Below are positions 8,183-15,458 of a stretch of 64,000 nucleotides of DNA, piece by piece (within the stretch, counting starts at the first letter, position 1; every line of letters begins with the position of its first letter). The stretch is from NCBI RefSeq assembly GCF_003651185.1, contig NZ_RCDC01000009.1, forward strand, positions 124,001-188,000, given 5' to 3'. The DNA is from Stenotrophomonas rhizophila. GTDB lineage: Bacteria; Pseudomonadota; Gammaproteobacteria; Xanthomonadales; Xanthomonadaceae. The position numbers and the translations under genes are program-made. The notes below the pieces were generated by a model. That model had not been told where the DNA came from and searched no databases. It was given only the letters and a program-made list of their open reading frames with translations.

Positions 8183-8788
8183 TCAGGCGCCCGCGGCACG
8201 CAGGCAGAAAACACAGATCGACTCGACCAGCGCATCTTCATCGCCGTGCGCGTCGCGGCTCAGAGCGGTCGGGCCGACCAGCGCCTCGGTGAACGCCCCC
8301 ACGATGCAGGCCGCCGCGACATGCGTGTCCTGCGGCGGGAAGGTGCCTGCCTCCACGCCATCGGCGACGATGCGCCGGAACACATCGCCGAACAGACGGC
8401 GGCAGCGGATGCGCTCGGCCTCCACTTCCGGATCCACCGGCTCGGCGATGAAGGCATAGGCCAGCCCGGGGCCGGCCAGCGCGCGCCGCACAAAGGCGGT
8501 GATTGCCCGGCGCAGGCGCTCCGGCGCGGGCAGCGGCTCGGCCGCGATCGCCTCGAAGATGCGCAGCTCGTGCTCGACGGCGGCGGTGAGCACCTCCACG
8601 AACAGTTCGGCCTTGGAGGGGAAGTGCCGGTAGATCAGGCCGGTGGAGACCCCGGCTTCGGCCGCCACGGCGGTCACCGGGGCGTTGCGGTAGCCGCCGG
8701 CCGCCACCAGCACACGGGTCGCCAGCAGGATGCGTTCACGGGCGCCGGCAAGGCGTTCTTCCATCAGGGCGGAGCGTTTATAGGCCAT
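8183..8788 (-). CDS. TetR family transcriptional regulator, divergent from the liu genes
   Basis: Repressor-type protein of 201 residues. The N-terminal helix-turn-helix is typical of TetR (TAVAAEAGVSTGLIYRHFPSK, about residues 38-58); the C-terminal ligand domain is not assigned to a subfamily. It is transcribed away from the isovaleryl-CoA dehydrogenase operon across a 146-base gap, the usual arrangement for a local repressor, so control of liuA-liuB-liuD, perhaps with an acyl-CoA as inducer, is a reasonable inference. Pseudomonas uses a MerR-type LiuR for the same job, so this would be a different regulator type. Confidence 0.9.
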   Translation of the reverse strand: MAYKRSALMEERLAGARERILLATRVLVAAGGYRNAPVTAVAAEAGVSTGLIYRHFPSKAELFVEVLTAAVEHELRIFEAIAAEPLPAPERLRRAITAFVRRALAGPGLAYAFIAEPVDPEVEAERIRCRRLFGDVFRRIVADGVEAGTFPPQDTHVAAACIVGAFTEALVGPTALSRDAHGDEDALVESICVFCLRAAGA

Positions 8789-8802
8789 TTGTTGATTCTA
8801 TG

Positions 8803-8815
8803 TTCAATTTTTGAA
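8803..8815. promoter_or_regulatory. Candidate TetR operator
   Basis: Inverted repeat TTCAA-TTT-TTGAA in an AT-rich stretch of an otherwise GC-rich region, 15 bases upstream of the TetR start and just before the candidate liuA promoter. The position suits a repressor acting on both genes; binding is inference. Confidence 0.4.
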
Positions 8816-8821
8816 TTTGTG

Positions 8822-8850
8822 TTCACTTCTTTGTCGAACCCGGCTACGCT
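8822..8850 (+). promoter_or_regulatory. Candidate sigma-70 promoter for liuA
   Basis: TTCACT (8822-8827) and TACGCT (8845-8850) with a 17-base spacer, about 85 bases before the liuA start and adjacent to the candidate operator. Confidence 0.4.
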
Positions 8851-8934
8851 GGGGGTACATCGCCCGCGGGACGGCCCTGTCAGCCCGTCCATCCCTCCCG
8901 GCGCGTCCCATCCCTTGTTGTTGCGGAGTCGCCC

Positions 8935-10098
8935 ATGCACGTCCCGACCATGAACTTCGATCTCGGCGAAGAGATCGACCTGCTGCGCCAGAGCGTGGCC
9001 CATTTTGCCTCCGCTGAAATCGCTCCGCTGGCGGCCCAGGCCGACGAAGAGAATCTGTTCCCCAATGCGCTGTGGCGCAAGCTCGGCGAGCAGGGTCTGC
9101 TCGGCCTGACCGTGGAAGAGGAATACGGCGGCAGCGGCATGGGCTACCTCGCGCATGTGGTGGCGATGGAAGAGATCTCACGCGCCTCCGGTGCCATCGC
9201 ACTGTCCTACGGTGCGCACTCGAACCTGTGCGTGAACCAGCTGCGCAAGAACGGAAACGAAGATCAGAAGAAGCGCTACCTGCCCGGCCTGTGCAGCGGC
9301 GAGCTGGTCGGCGCGCTGGCGATGAGCGAACCGGGCGCCGGCTCGGACGTGGTGTCGATGAAGCTGCGCGCGGACAAGCGCGGTGATCACTACGTGCTCA
9401 ACGGCAACAAGATGTGGATCACCAACGGCCCGGATGCCGATGTGCTGGTGGTCTACGCCAAGACCGATCCGGATGGCGGCGCCAAGGGCATCACCGCGTT
9501 CCTGATCGAAAAGGGCATGAAGGGCTTCTCCACGGCGCAGAAGCTGGACAAGCTCGGCATGCGCGGTTCCAACACCTGCGAGCTGGTCTTCCAGGATTGC
9601 GAAGTGCCCGAAGCCAACGTGCTCGGCGTGGTCGGCGGTGGCGTCAAGGTGCTGATGTCCGGTCTGGACTATGAGCGCGTGGTGCTTTCCGGCGGCCCGC
9701 TCGGGCTGATGGCGGCCGCGATGGATGTGGTGATGCCGTACGTGCACGAGCGCAAGCAGTTCGGCGAGGCGATCGGCACCTTCCAGCTGATCCAGGCCAA
9801 GCTGGCCGACATGTATGTGGGCCTCAACGCCTGCCGTGCCTATGTCTACGCGGTGGCACGCGCCTGCGACCAGGGCCGCACCACGCGCCAGGACGCAGCC
9901 GGCGCGATCCTGTATTCGGCCGAGAAGGCCACCTGGCTGACCGGCCAGGCGATCCAGATCCTGGGCGGCAACGGCTATATCAACGAGTACCCGACCGGAC
10001 GGTTGTGGCGCGATGCCAAGCTGTATGAAATCGGCGCCGGCACCTCGGAGATCCGCCGCATGCTGATCGGCCGCGAACTGTTCCAGCGCACCAAGTAA
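8935..10098 (+). CDS. liuA: Isovaleryl-CoA dehydrogenase
   Basis: FAD-dependent acyl-CoA dehydrogenase of 387 residues that oxidises isovaleryl-CoA to 3-methylcrotonyl-CoA in leucine breakdown, passing electrons to ETF. All family blocks are present: AMSEPGAGSDV (FAD and substrate binding), KMWITNGPDADVLV, ILGGNGYINEYP and the C-terminal YEIGAGTSEIRRMLIGRELF. The catalytic glutamate is not in the usual YEGT position but in GLDYERVVLSGGPLG, the hallmark of isovaleryl-CoA dehydrogenases. GGAG lies 9 bases before the ATG. It is the first gene of a three-gene operon with liuB and liuD. Confidence 0.96.
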   Translation: MHVPTMNFDLGEEIDLLRQSVAHFASAEIAPLAAQADEENLFPNALWRKLGEQGLLGLTVEEEYGGSGMGYLAHVVAMEEISRASGAIALSYGAHSNLCVNQLRKNGNEDQKKRYLPGLCSGELVGALAMSEPGAGSDVVSMKLRADKRGDHYVLNGNKMWITNGPDADVLVVYAKTDPDGGAKGITAFLIEKGMKGFSTAQKLDKLGMRGSNTCELVFQDCEVPEANVLGVVGGGVKVLMSGLDYERVVLSGGPLGLMAAAMDVVMPYVHERKQFGEAIGTFQLIQAKLADMYVGLNACRAYVYAVARACDQGRTTRQDAAGAILYSAEKATWLTGQAIQILGGNGYINEYPTGRLWRDAKLYEIGAGTSEIRRMLIGRELFQRTK

Positions 10099-10108
10099 GG
10101 GCCCTGCC

Positions 10109-11719
10109 ATGACCGTATTGAGCACCCAGCTGCAACCGGGCAGCGACACCTTCGAGGCCAACCGCGCCGCGCTGCAGGCGGTGGTCGATGACCTGCGCGC
10201 CACCCTGGCGCAGACCGCGCTGGGCGGCAGCGAAGCAGCGCGCGCCAAGCACACCGCACGCGGCAAGCTGCTGGTGCGCGACCGCATCGATGCCCTGCTC
10301 GACCCGGGCAGCGCGTTCCTGGAAATCGCCCCGCTGGCCGCGCACGGCATGTATGGCGACCCGATCCCCAGCGCCGGCGTGGTTGCCGGCATCGGCCGGG
10401 TCTCGGGCGTGGAATGCGTGATCGTGGCCAACGATGCCACGGTCAAGGGTGGCACCTACTACCCGATGACGGTCAAGAAGCACCTGCGCGCGCAGGAAGT
10501 GGCCGAGCAGAACCGCCTGCCCTGCATCTACCTGGTGGATTCGGGCGGTGCGTTCCTGCCGCTGCAGGACGAGGTGTTCCCGGACCGCGACCATTTCGGC
10601 CGCATCTTCTACAACCAGGCCAACCTGTCCGCGCAGGGCATCCCGCAGATCGCCTGCGTGATGGGCAGCTGCACCGCCGGTGGCGCCTACGTGCCGGCGA
10701 TGAGCGATGAAACGGTGATCGTGCGCGAGCAGGGCACCATCTTCCTCGGCGGCCCGCCGCTGGTGAAAGCGGCCACCGGTGAAGTGGTCACCGCCGAAGA
10801 ACTGGGCGGTGCCGATGTGCACACGCGCATCTCCGGCGTGGCCGACCACATGGCCGACAACGACCTGCAGGCGCTGGCCCGGGTCCGCGCGATCATCGCC
10901 CAGCTCAACTGGCGCAAGCCCGAGCCGGCGCTGGCGGTGAAGGCCCCGGTGGAACCGCGGCATCCGGCCCACGAGCTGTATGGCGTGATCCCGGCCGACA
11001 CGCGCAAGCCCTACGACGTACGCGAAGTGATCCTGCGCCTGGTCGACGATTCGCGCTTCGATGAGTTCAAGCCGCGCTACGGCAACACCCTTGTCACCGG
11101 CTTCGCGCACCTGCACGGCTACCCGGTGGGCATCATCGCCAACAACGGCATCCTGTTCTCCGAGTCCGCGCTGAAGGGCGCGCACTTCATCGAACTGTGC
11201 ACGCAGCGCGGCATTCCTCTGGTCTTCCTGCAGAACATCACCGGCTTCATGGTTGGCCGCAAGTACGAGCACGGCGGCATCGCCAAGGACGGGGCCAAGC
11301 TGGTCATGGCCGTGGCCTGCGCCAAGGTGCCCAAGTTCACCGTGGTGATCGGCGGCTCGTTCGGTGCCGGCAACTACGGCATGTGCGGCCGTGCCTACTC
11401 GCCCAACTTCCTGTGGATGTGGCCGAACGCGCGCATCGGCGTGATGGGCGGCGAGCAGGCCGCCAGCGTGCTGGCCACGGTCAAACGCGATGGCATCGAA
11501 GCCAAGGGCGGGCAGTGGTCGGCCGAGGAAGAAGACGGCTTCAAGTCGCCGATCCGCGCGCAGTTCGAATCGCAGGGCCACCCGTACTACGCCAGCGCCC
11601 GCCTCTGGGATGACGGCGTGATCGACCCGGCCGACACCCGTCGTGTGCTGGGCCTGGCGCTGTCGGCCAGCCTCAACGCCCCGGCGAAGAAGACCGACTT
11701 CGGCGTGTTCCGCATGTAA
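10109..11719 (+). CDS. liuB: 3-Methylcrotonyl-CoA carboxylase beta (carboxyltransferase) subunit
   Basis: Carboxyltransferase subunit of 536 residues that moves CO2 from carboxybiotin to 3-methylcrotonyl-CoA, giving 3-methylglutaconyl-CoA. Its length and blocks fit MCC-beta: YLVDSGGAFLPLQ, GSCTAGGAYVPAMSDE (oxyanion region), FLQNITGFMVG and GGSFGAGNYGMCGRAY. It starts 10 bases after liuA, preceded by AAGG, so it is co-transcribed. The propionyl-CoA carboxylase beta subunit is the main alternative; the position between isovaleryl-CoA dehydrogenase and the biotin subunit favours MCC. Confidence 0.95.
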   Translation: MTVLSTQLQPGSDTFEANRAALQAVVDDLRATLAQTALGGSEAARAKHTARGKLLVRDRIDALLDPGSAFLEIAPLAAHGMYGDPIPSAGVVAGIGRVSGVECVIVANDATVKGGTYYPMTVKKHLRAQEVAEQNRLPCIYLVDSGGAFLPLQDEVFPDRDHFGRIFYNQANLSAQGIPQIACVMGSCTAGGAYVPAMSDETVIVREQGTIFLGGPPLVKAATGEVVTAEELGGADVHTRISGVADHMADNDLQALARVRAIIAQLNWRKPEPALAVKAPVEPRHPAHELYGVIPADTRKPYDVREVILRLVDDSRFDEFKPRYGNTLVTGFAHLHGYPVGIIANNGILFSESALKGAHFIELCTQRGIPLVFLQNITGFMVGRKYEHGGIAKDGAKLVMAVACAKVPKFTVVIGGSFGAGNYGMCGRAYSPNFLWMWPNARIGVMGGEQAASVLATVKRDGIEAKGGQWSAEEEDGFKSPIRAQFESQGHPYYASARLWDDGVIDPADTRRVLGLALSASLNAPAKKTDFGVFRM

Positions 11720-11774
11720 TGCACGGGCGGTGCCGCCTGGCACCGCCGCCCCTGGCCCGCGCAACGAGACCACC

Positions 11775-13757
11775 ATGTTCACCAAGATCCTGATCGCCAA
11801 CCGTGGCGAAATCGCCTGCCGCGTCATCGCTACCTGCCAGCGCCTTGGCATCGCCACCGTGGCGGTGTACTCCGACGCCGACCGCAACGCGCGCCACGTG
11901 CGCCTGGCCGACGAGGCCATCGCGATCGGCCCGGCGCCGGCGCGCGAGAGCTACCTGCGCGGCGATGCCATCCTGGAGGCCGCCCGCCGCACCGGCGCGC
12001 AGGCGATCCATCCCGGCTACGGCTTCCTCTCGGAGAATGCCGGTTTCGCGCAGGCCTGCGCCGAGGCCGGCATCGTGTTCATCGGCCCCTCTGCGGCGGC
12101 AATCCGCGCGATGGGCGACAAGAGCGCGGCCAAGGCGCTGATGCAGCAGGCCGGCGTGCCGCTGACCCCGGGCTACCACGGCGACGAGCAGATCCCCGAG
12201 TTCCTGCGCAAGCAGGCCGACAGCATCGGCTACCCGGTGTTGATCAAGGCCAGCGCCGGCGGCGGTGGCAAGGGCATGCGCCGCGTGGATGACAGCGCGA
12301 CCTTCACCGAGGCGCTGGCCAGCTGCCAGCGTGAAGCGCAGTCCGCGTTCGGCAACGCACACGTGCTGGTCGAGAAGTATGTGGAGCGTCCGCGCCACAT
12401 CGAGATCCAGGTGTTCGGCGACAGCCACGGCAACGTGGTGTACCTGTTCGAGCGCGACTGCTCGGTGCAGCGCCGCCATCAGAAGGTGCTCGAAGAAGCG
12501 CCTGCGCCCGGCATGACGCCCGAGCGCCGCGCCGCGATGGGCAAGGCGGCCGTCGATGCCGCGCGCGCGGTCAACTACGTCGGCGCGGGCACGGTGGAGT
12601 TCATCGCCGGCCCGGATGGCGATTTCTACTTCATGGAAATGAACACCCGCCTGCAGGTGGAGCACCCGGTCACCGAGTGCATCACCGGCACCGACCTGGT
12701 CGAGTGGCAGCTGCGCGTGGCCAGCGGTGAACCGCTGCCGCTGCAGCAGGATCAGCTGCAGATCCGCGGCCATGCACTGGAAGCCCGCCTGTACGCCGAA
12801 GACGCCGACCGCGGTTTCCTGCCCTCCACCGGCACCCTGCGCCACCTGCGCCTGCCGGCCAACACCGCGCACGTGCGCGTGGACGCCGGTGTCGAGCAGG
12901 GCGATGCGATCACCCCGTTCTACGACCCGATGATCGCCAAGCTGATCGTCTGGGATGTCGACCGCGACGCCGCGCTGCGCCGCATGCAGCAGGCGCTGGC
13001 CGAGTGCGAAGTGGTCGGCGTGACCACCAATGCCGCCTTCCTGCGCCGGCTGGTGATGACCGATTCGTTTACCCAGGCCAAGCTGGACACCGCGCTGATC
13101 GAGCGCGAGCAGGCCGCACTGGCCCCCAACGACGGCGACAGCGATCCGGCACTCTGGGCGCTGGCCGCGATTGCCGGCGTGGCCACCAGCGAAGCCGCCA
13201 GCCGTGATGCGCGTGACCCGCACTCGCCGTGGCAGGCCCAGGATGGCTGGCGCCTTGGTGCGGCCGCCGCACGCGCGCTGACGCTGGAGCACCGGGGTGC
13301 ACAGCGCAGCGTGGCCGTGCAGGGCGCGGGCGGACAGTGGACCGTCCACATGGATGGCAACGCGCTGCAGGGCAGCGGCCGCCTGGCCGGTGATGCGCTG
13401 CGCGTGCAGATCGGCGAGCAGCTGCATCGCGCCACCGTCATCCGCGACGGCAATGCGCTGTACCTGTTCGGCAGCGAGGGCGTGCAGCGCTTCACCCTGC
13501 ATGATCCGGTCAGCGAAGCGGACCAGTCCGTCGCCGATGCCGGCAGCCTGGTCGCGCCGATGCCGGGCCGTATCGTGGCCACACTCGTGTCACCGGGCAC
13601 GGCGGTCAAACGCGGCGCGCCGCTGCTGGTGCTGGAAGCGATGAAGATGGAGCACACGCTGCAGGCACCGGCCGATGGCACCGTGCAGGGTTACCGGGTC
13701 AAAGCCGGGGATCAGGTGGGTGATGGGGCCGTGCTGGTGGATTTCGAGGCGGGGTGA
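11775..13757 (+). CDS. liuD: 3-Methylcrotonyl-CoA carboxylase alpha (biotin) subunit
   Basis: Biotin carboxylase plus biotin carrier protein of 660 residues. The N-terminal biotin carboxylase domain starts FTKILIANRGEIACR, has the glycine-rich ATP loop KASAGGGGKGMR and the catalytic FMEMNTRLQVEHPVTE. The C-terminal carrier domain has the biotinylated lysine in LEAMKMEHTLQ. ATG 11775 is chosen because the family N-terminus begins there; an in-frame upstream codon would overlap liuB. Neither the expected methylglutaconyl-CoA hydratase (liuC) nor HMG-CoA lyase (liuE) is in this cluster, so those steps must be encoded elsewhere. It ends one base from the convergent SagB-like gene. Confidence 0.96.
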   Translation: MFTKILIANRGEIACRVIATCQRLGIATVAVYSDADRNARHVRLADEAIAIGPAPARESYLRGDAILEAARRTGAQAIHPGYGFLSENAGFAQACAEAGIVFIGPSAAAIRAMGDKSAAKALMQQAGVPLTPGYHGDEQIPEFLRKQADSIGYPVLIKASAGGGGKGMRRVDDSATFTEALASCQREAQSAFGNAHVLVEKYVERPRHIEIQVFGDSHGNVVYLFERDCSVQRRHQKVLEEAPAPGMTPERRAAMGKAAVDAARAVNYVGAGTVEFIAGPDGDFYFMEMNTRLQVEHPVTECITGTDLVEWQLRVASGEPLPLQQDQLQIRGHALEARLYAEDADRGFLPSTGTLRHLRLPANTAHVRVDAGVEQGDAITPFYDPMIAKLIVWDVDRDAALRRMQQALAECEVVGVTTNAAFLRRLVMTDSFTQAKLDTALIEREQAALAPNDGDSDPALWALAAIAGVATSEAASRDARDPHSPWQAQDGWRLGAAAARALTLEHRGAQRSVAVQGAGGQWTVHMDGNALQGSGRLAGDALRVQIGEQLHRATVIRDGNALYLFGSEGVQRFTLHDPVSEADQSVADAGSLVAPMPGRIVATLVSPGTAVKRGAPLLVLEAMKMEHTLQAPADGTVQGYRVKAGDQVGDGAVLVDFEAG

Positions 13758-13758
13758 G

Positions 13759-14952
13759 TCACCCGGTTGGCGGCTCGGCAGTGAGTACCGGCGTCCACAC
13801 CTGGCCGCCGGGGTCGAACTCAGAGGTCGACATCTGCTGTGCCCGCCAGCCTACGCCACACACGGCGAGCGGGCTGAGCTGCATGGGATCCATGCCGAGC
13901 ACCTGTTCGATATCCTGTTCGTTGATCGCGGCCGTAACAAAGGCCCCCAGGCCCTGTTCGGTCGCGCAGGTCAGCAGCAGCTGCGAGATGTGGCCAACAT
14001 CCAGGATCACCGCGCGGTAGGCCTTGGGATGGTGGCGGTACTTCCAGTAGGTGCGCGCGAACCGGGGGGCCAGCACGATCAGCACCGGCGCATCGGCAAA
14101 CCAGTGTTGGCCGGCGGTGAACAACACCGCCAGCTCTGCCATGGACCGCGCATCGGAAGGCAGGGCGGACACGCCGTGCGAGGCAGGATCGTAGTGATAC
14201 AGACCCGCCTGGAGGCCCTCGACATGCTGCACCAGCAGATACGCTTCGGTGGGATGCAGGCCCCCGGCGGACGGTACGTTCTTTTTGAGAAACACCGCGT
14301 CTTCTTCGACCACCTGCCGTCCTGTTTCAGCCAGGGTGCGCTGCAGCAGTCGTGATAGCTCGGCCAGCGGCAGTGGCTGCGCCGTATCGAAGTTGCGGCA
14401 GGTGCTGCGCTCGCGCAGGCTGCGGTCGAACGCTTCCTCGGGCTGGCGTGGCAGGCGGCGAGGTTCTCCTGCGTGGGGAGCCAACGCGGGCGGTGGCGGC
14501 CCAAGGTGTGCACGCAGCCCCGCCGCTGTGTGCAGTCCCGCCGATTCCAGGGCTTTCACGCTGTCCTGGCCCTGCCAGCGGCCCTGCCAATGGAGCATCG
14601 CGGCAGGTCCCCACCACGGCACCTGCCGCAGCTGCGCTTCACGTTCAGCCAACGCGTCGCGATCTGCTCCCTGTGCCTGGACCAGCCCATGCGCCAGCAG
14701 GTAGCGCAGATCGCTGTCATCTTCCCCGGCGGGCCGTGGCTCCCATCGCTCCGGGTCGAGACGTCCCAGCAGCAGCACCTGTGACTCATTGAGCTCGACC
14801 GGCGCCGGCAGGTGTGGTGCCAGCGCCGTCCAGACACTGCGCAGGGTCATGCCCGTACCACCGGATACCAGCGCGCGCAGATCGAAGGAGGTCTGCTGTC
14901 GGGGCTCGAGGTAGAGGGTGCGGCATCGGCGCAGGTGGAGGGTATCGTGCAT
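13759..14952 (-). CDS. SagB-like putative peptide-maturation dehydrogenase
   Basis: Nitroreductase-fold oxidoreductase of 397 residues resembling the family named putative peptide maturation dehydrogenase (TIGR04511, from memory). SagB relatives use FMN to oxidise azolines in thiazole/oxazole peptides. FMN-site motifs: RSTCRNF (182-188), PSAGGLHPTEAYL (227-239), KYRHHPKAYRAVILDVGH (304-321) and EQGLGAF (332-338). The N-terminal 160 residues form a separate region beginning RRCRTLYLEPRQQTSFDLRALVSG. The start at 14952 has no clear ribosome binding site; I chose it because the family N-terminus begins there. It is divergent from the RiPP precursor across 187 bases. No YcaO cyclodehydratase is nearby, so the actual reaction is open. 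Confidence 0.85.
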   Translation of the reverse strand: MHDTLHLRRCRTLYLEPRQQTSFDLRALVSGGTGMTLRSVWTALAPHLPAPVELNESQVLLLGRLDPERWEPRPAGEDDSDLRYLLAHGLVQAQGADRDALAEREAQLRQVPWWGPAAMLHWQGRWQGQDSVKALESAGLHTAAGLRAHLGPPPPALAPHAGEPRRLPRQPEEAFDRSLRERSTCRNFDTAQPLPLAELSRLLQRTLAETGRQVVEEDAVFLKKNVPSAGGLHPTEAYLLVQHVEGLQAGLYHYDPASHGVSALPSDARSMAELAVLFTAGQHWFADAPVLIVLAPRFARTYWKYRHHPKAYRAVILDVGHISQLLLTCATEQGLGAFVTAAINEQDIEQVLGMDPMQLSPLAVCGVGWRAQQMSTSEFDPGGQVWTPVLTAEPPTG

Positions 14953-15016
14953 GGGCAGCCAGAAAGGGAAGCATCGCGTGTTCCAGTGTGTCGGCCGGGA
15001 TCGCCAAAGATGAAGG

Positions 15017-15030
15017 CCGATGATCATCGG
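15017..15030. promoter_or_regulatory. Perfect 14-bp palindrome between the dehydrogenase and precursor genes
   Basis: CCGATGATCATCGG is its own reverse complement. It lies in the only divergent intergenic space of the RiPP locus, 65 bases upstream of the dehydrogenase start and 110 bases before the precursor start. A shared operator is plausible; no regulator is assigned. Confidence 0.4.
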
Positions 15031-15139
15031 GCGACTCAAGCGCTTCACGCGCCGGCCGCTATCGATCGCGGCTGTAACGTCACACCCCGGCCTGCGCGTA
15101 CGCCTCCTCCTTCCCTCCGCTATCTCCGAGACATCCCAC

Positions 15140-15448
15140 ATGACCAGCACTTCTCCGCCGCTTTCCTCCAACGATGCCGTACAGCTGCTGGATCTGCTCA
15201 GCAGCGACGATGCGTTCCGTACCCTGTTCCAGGCCGATCCCGCTGCCGCGCTGGCGACCATCAGCGCCGAGGCGGGCGCGGCATCGTGCGACTGCGAATC
15301 AGGCGGTCCGCTGGCCAGCAAGGAAGAATTCCAGGCCGCTCGCACGCGCCTGCTTGCCCACCTGACCGCCACCAGCTCCTTCAGCTTCCCGCACTGTTTC
15401 GTCAGCGGTGACATCGACTCACAACTGCAGCGCAAGCCGCAGCCCTGA
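15140..15448 (+). CDS. NHLP-related RiPP precursor peptide (putative modified peptide)
   Basis: Small protein of 102 residues matching the nitrile-hydratase-like leader type of RiPP precursor (TIGR04509-like, recalled). The leader carries the conserved helix LLDLLSSDDAFRTLFQADPA (17-36) ending in Ala/Gly-rich sequence, then SCDCE with Cys50 and Cys52, the conserved block LASKEEFQAARTRLL (58-72) and a tail SFSFPHCFVSGD (80-91) with Cys86. I chose ATG 15140 over an in-frame ATG at 15020 because the leader motif starts there. It lies between a divergent SagB-like dehydrogenase and a convergent cyclase homologue. No dedicated protease or exporter is nearby. The mature product is unknown. Confidence 0.8.
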   Translation: MTSTSPPLSSNDAVQLLDLLSSDDAFRTLFQADPAAALATISAEAGAASCDCESGGPLASKEEFQAARTRLLAHLTATSSFSFPHCFVSGDIDSQLQRKPQP

Positions 15449-15458
15449 GGTCTGGCGG

